A stretch of 5,743 nt of DNA from Bacteroidota bacterium. Its GTDB lineage: Bacteria > Bacteroidota > Ignavibacteria > Ignavibacteriales > Ignavibacteriaceae. Shown here piece after piece: positions 3,174 through 5,743 of this stretch (the first letter of the stretch is position 1; each line of letters begins with the position of its first letter). The notes under the pieces are model-generated. The model was not told where the DNA came from. It did no database searches and saw nothing but the letters and a program-made list of their open reading frames with translations. Made by a program: the position numbers and the translations under genes. The stretch is from assembly GCA_021790055.1 (NCBI GenBank), contig JAJYIL010000176.1, positions 1-5,743 on the forward strand, read 5' to 3'.

Positions 3174-5743
3174 TTATTTGAGTAAAAGCATTTTCTTAAC
3201 TACAACATTATTACCAGCTACAACTCTGTAGATGTAAGCTCCACTAGTTACTTTCTGCCCGGTTTCATTATCTCCATTCCATTGCGCAGTGTAGGTTCCG
3301 GCTTGTCTGTCGCTGTTAACCAGCGTTTTGACTAACTGCCCAAGCATGTTATATATCTTAATGCTGACGAAAGAAGATTTTGGAATCGCATAGCTAATAA
3401 CAGTCGAAGGATTGAACGGATTCGGGTAATTCTGGCTTACAGAGAATTCCTTAGGAATAATATTCTCTTTTTCAACAGCAGTTATATTTTCTCCCGCCGT
3501 AAATGTTGCCGTATTAGAATAGTAAGAATAAGTTCCATCCGATGCCTTAGACCTTACCCTCCAGTAATACTTGGAATTTAAATTCAGTCCGCTGATTTGA
3601 ATACTGGTTGTTGTAAGTTCGCCGATAGTTTTCGCGTTGCTAAAATTCAGGTTATCGGCATATTCAACTTCATACTTTGCACCGTTCGGCGGCTGCGTAG
3701 GCGTGAACCATGAAAGTGTAGCAGCGGTAGTATTAATCTGCACATTATTAGGTCCGCCAACAAGTGGTTGAACTATGTTGGGTGAGCCTACCTGAATATT
3801 AAATGACCAGGTGTCACTCCAACCTGATTTTGTTCCGTCCGTATAAATTGCACGAACTTTCCACCAGTAAGTAGCACCTGCTGTAAGATTATCTATATTT
3901 AAGCTTGTACTTGTAGATTGTTCTGTCTCCGGATCCGTAAATTCATCCGAGTTACTGAACCTTACGTTATAATGATCAATACCTACCGTTGAACCGTTCA
4001 TGTACCATGATAGGTTTACTGATGTTGAATATACAGTAGTTCCATTCGAAGGATTACTTAGAATTGGTTCTCCAACAGTGCTGTTACCAACAACCGTAAA
4101 TTCACCCTGTCTATAACTAGATGGCGTTGTACCGTTTGTTCTAACTGCCCAATAGTAATGACCACCGTATTTCAAAGAAACCGGGAGAGAATAATAAGAG
4201 GTAGAAATCGGCGAAACATTATCTTCTTCGCCCTGGGCTGAGCTCGGGACTCCTGGCGCAAATGCATCCCACCCGCCACCTGGTACCGAACCTTCATTAT
4301 ATTTAACTGTGTAACCTGTTAATCCGAGAGGTGAACCTTCTAAATACCAGGATAAAGTAGGCGTTGGAGTATAAATAATAGTATTAAGAATTGGATATGT
4401 TAAAATCGGGTAGCTGTTTGCCGAACCGCCAACTATGTTAAACGTAGCTTCAGTTGACCAACCCGAAGTTTGTCCATCTGAATTTCTTGATCTTACTTTA
4501 TAATAATAAGTTTGACCGGGCGTTAAACCGGTAACTTGATAGTAAAGTTGATCGGCTACTGAAGTTGAAAAATCCGGCGTCCCGTCTAAGCCGTCGGAAG
4601 TAGTTGCAAAGTCTATATCGTATAATAATCCGTTTGATACTGCAGGCAGATACCAGTAAAGAACCGGATTAGTGGTATAAATAGTAACACCTTCGGTAGG
4701 ATAGGAAGGGATAGGAACAACAACTGTTCCCGCTCCATTAATTCTAAAGCTTTGAACGACCGACCAATCGGAATATTCTCCCGCATTCGCATAATAAGAT
4801 CTTACCTGCCAGTAATAGGTTGTTCCGGGAGTAAGAGAAGAAAGTATTTTATACATGTTGCTCGTAGCATCATCAATGTTGCCAGGAACATTTTGAGCAG
4901 AGCCATCATCCAACATTCCATCAGTTTTATGGTTGCTCGTTGCATACCTAACCTGGAAAGTTAATCCTGCGCCATACTCTCCTAAGTACCATGACATAGT
5001 GGGTGAATTAGTATACACAATTGCGTTTTCAATCGGCCAGGAAGGAATCGGTACAACCGTAGCACCACCCTGAATGGTAAACCAAAATACCGGTGAATAA
5101 CAAACTACTTCACCTTCATGCGGACCGGAGTTCCATTCCGCATATACTCTCCACCAATATTTTTTCCCTCTTAATAAGTTACTCACGGTTGAATATTTGT
5201 TAGTTGTTGTTACTTGATGAGCTGAAGTCCATTCCAATTCCGTAGGTTGCGCATCTTGCCCGCTGTATTGCAAAATAAATTTTAATCCACCATCCGGAAC
5301 ATTAAGCCACCACGTAAAATTAATAGAATTAGAATATACCATTGATTCATTTGTTGGAGTATTTAGATTGATTCCGGCATCAGGAATTGTTGTAAAATGC
5401 CTAACCAAAGAAGGATCAGAATCGCCTGCAGGTGTAGTTGAAGGCTGCGCTGTAACTCTCCAATAATAAAGGGTGCTATTGTTTAACCTATCGCTTGCGG
5501 TAAAAGTGTAATTAGTAGCTGGCGCATCAATAGTTTTTGTTAAGATAACAGTAGAAAAGTTATCAGTCGCAATTTCCAATTTATAGTGCGCTGCATCTGT
5601 TACTGCATTCCATTGTAAATTCGGTTGGATAGAAACACCTGTTACACCATTATTGGGAGAGGATAAAGTCGGCGGTAGCAATTTACCAATACCTATTGCA
5701 AAACCCGGATCAGAGACTTCATATGGAGAAGCAGCGTTATAAT
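3174..5743 (-). CDS. Secreted multi-repeat fibronectin-III-like protein with T9SS type A sorting domain, 5' end missing
   Basis: The frame is open from the right edge to TAA at 3176-3174, giving 855 visible residues; the N-terminus and signal peptide lie outside. The TTG at 5681 is not the start, because 20 more in-frame residues (beginning YNAASPYEVSDPG) precede it with no stop. There are seven fibronectin-III-like repeats of about 90-110 residues, each with an N-terminal P-x-NG-like turn, a central Trp strand (LSWY/SWYL in the middle repeats) and a late YYWxVRS strand. The C-terminal ~94 residues are a type A T9SS sorting domain: NYPNPFNPSTVISY, then IKIYNMLGQLVKTL, a GTYTAQWNG turn and the end SGAYIYRVVAG...KKMLLLK. 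Such proteins cross the outer membrane by T9SS and the tail is cleaved or used for anchoring. No catalytic domain is visible; an enzyme domain could lie in the missing part. Likely role: surface adhesion, glycan or substrate binding, or a spacer. Confidence 0.9.
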   Translation of the reverse strand, partial: YNAASPYEVSDPGFAIGIGKLLPPTLSSPNNGVTGVSIQPNLQWNAVTDAAHYKLEIATDNFSTVILTKTIDAPATNYTFTASDRLNNSTLYYWRVTAQPSTTPAGDSDPSLVRHFTTIPDAGINLNTPTNESMVYSNSINFTWWLNVPDGGLKFILQYSGQDAQPTELEWTSAHQVTTTNKYSTVSNLLRGKKYWWRVYAEWNSGPHEGEVVCYSPVFWFTIQGGATVVPIPSWPIENAIVYTNSPTMSWYLGEYGAGLTFQVRYATSNHKTDGMLDDGSAQNVPGNIDDATSNMYKILSSLTPGTTYYWQVRSYYANAGEYSDWSVVQSFRINGAGTVVVPIPSYPTEGVTIYTTNPVLYWYLPAVSNGLLYDIDFATTSDGLDGTPDFSTSVADQLYYQVTGLTPGQTYYYKVRSRNSDGQTSGWSTEATFNIVGGSANSYPILTYPILNTIIYTPTPTLSWYLEGSPLGLTGYTVKYNEGSVPGGGWDAFAPGVPSSAQGEEDNVSPISTSYYSLPVSLKYGGHYYWAVRTNGTTPSSYRQGEFTVVGNSTVGEPILSNPSNGTTVYSTSVNLSWYMNGSTVGIDHYNVRFSNSDEFTDPETEQSTSTSLNIDNLTAGATYWWKVRAIYTDGTKSGWSDTWSFNIQVGSPNIVQPLVGGPNNVQINTTAATLSWFTPTQPPNGAKYEVEYADNLNFSNAKTIGELTTTSIQISGLNLNSKYYWRVRSKASDGTYSYYSNTATFTAGENITAVEKENIIPKEFSVSQNYPNPFNPSTVISYAIPKSSFVSIKIYNMLGQLVKTLVNSDRQAGTYTAQWNGDNETGQKVTSGAYIYRVVAGNNVVVKKMLLLK
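3177..3458 (-). other. Type IX secretion C-terminal sorting domain (type A)
   Basis: This segment encodes the last 94 residues of the cargo protein. It carries the NYPNPFNPS signature, the Y-N-x-L-G-Q-x-V strand, the W-(N/D)-G-x-(D/N) turn and the terminal Y-x-Y-(R/K)-V...K-K-M-x-L-x-K strand known from this domain family. Its presence implies that the organism encodes the T9SS core (PorT/Sov/GldKLMN type), none of which is in the window. Confidence 0.93.
3498..5675 (-). repeat. Seven tandem fibronectin-III-like protein repeats
   Basis: By their recurring strands the repeats lie at about 5388-5675, 5070-5378, 4740-5057, 4431-4721, 4086-4412, 3792-4070 and 3498-3776, in protein order. Repeats 2-6 share a conserved entry, (I/V)Y(S/T)xxxxxxxW(Y/W)L-like, and repeats 3 to 5 share P-I-(P/L)-(S/T)-(W/Y)-P before it; repeats 1 and 7 are more divergent. 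Repeats 3 and 4 are also joined by near-identical linkers (TVV-PIPS). Length varies through loop insertions, for example a Gly/acidic-rich loop in repeat 5 (PGGGWDAF...GEEDN). The DNA has diverged, so this is an old duplication rather than a recent tandem expansion. Confidence 0.85.

Noticed and set aside
4752..4964. Plus-strand 70-codon open frame within the repeat protein gene
   Set aside because: It is antisense to repeat 3 of a clearly coding gene and has no independent support.
3498..5675. DNA-level tandem repeat or CRISPR-like array in the repeat region
   Set aside because: Similarity is at protein level only; unit lengths vary from about 280 to 330 bases and no short identical direct repeats with spacers are seen.
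5679..5681. TTG as the start codon of the repeat protein
   Set aside because: The frame continues upstream to the window edge without a stop, the sequence before it reads as protein, and no signal peptide follows the TTG as secretion would need. The gene is simply cut by the edge.

Overview
The window comes from an AT-rich bacterium that makes type IX secretion (T9SS) cargo. The clearest sign is the C-terminus of the large right-hand gene, which carries the NYPNPFNPS sorting motif typical of the Bacteroidota/Chlorobiota/Ignavibacteria group. The wording of that motif is the style I associate with Ignavibacteria-like genomes, but that placement is inference. It is consistent with an N-terminally anchored SGNH protein paired with an MBOAT protein, and with little or no Shine-Dalgarno sequence before the SDR gene.

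Layout, left to right. (1) 1-1898, minus strand: a compact three-gene set read right to left. It encodes a membrane-anchored SGNH hydrolase-fold protein resembling the Ape1 peptidoglycan O-acetylesterase family, a stand-alone acyl carrier protein (ACP), and the N-terminus of an MBOAT membrane O-acyltransferase that runs off the left edge. Gaps are 27 and 11 bases, so this is very likely one transcript. (2) 1899-2201: an AT-rich divergent intergenic region with several short inverted repeats and candidate promoters for both directions. (3) 2202-2951, plus strand: a classical short-chain dehydrogenase/reductase (SDR) resembling 3-oxoacyl-ACP reductases. (4) 2952-3068, minus strand: a 38-residue single-span membrane protein whose stop codon directly abuts the SDR stop. 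(5) 3128-3157: a perfect 13-bp GC-rich hairpin just past the end of the next gene. (6) 3174-5743, minus strand: a large secreted protein, open at its N-terminus, with seven fibronectin-III-like repeats and a T9SS type A sorting domain.

How the genes may work together: SGNH + ACP + MBOAT matches the parts list of envelope acylation systems such as Dlt (DltD SGNH-like, DltC carrier, DltB MBOAT) and the Pat/Ape peptidoglycan O-acetylation cluster. An ACP between the two implies an ACP-borne acyl donor passed across the membrane by the MBOAT protein and transferred to, or removed from, a surface glycan by the SGNH protein. The divergent SDR could tailor the acyl chain on the ACP, but nothing in the window proves that link. 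The repeat protein to the right is probably an unrelated surface or secreted adhesin-type protein. I saw no tRNA, rRNA, CRISPR array, insertion sequence or phage gene.
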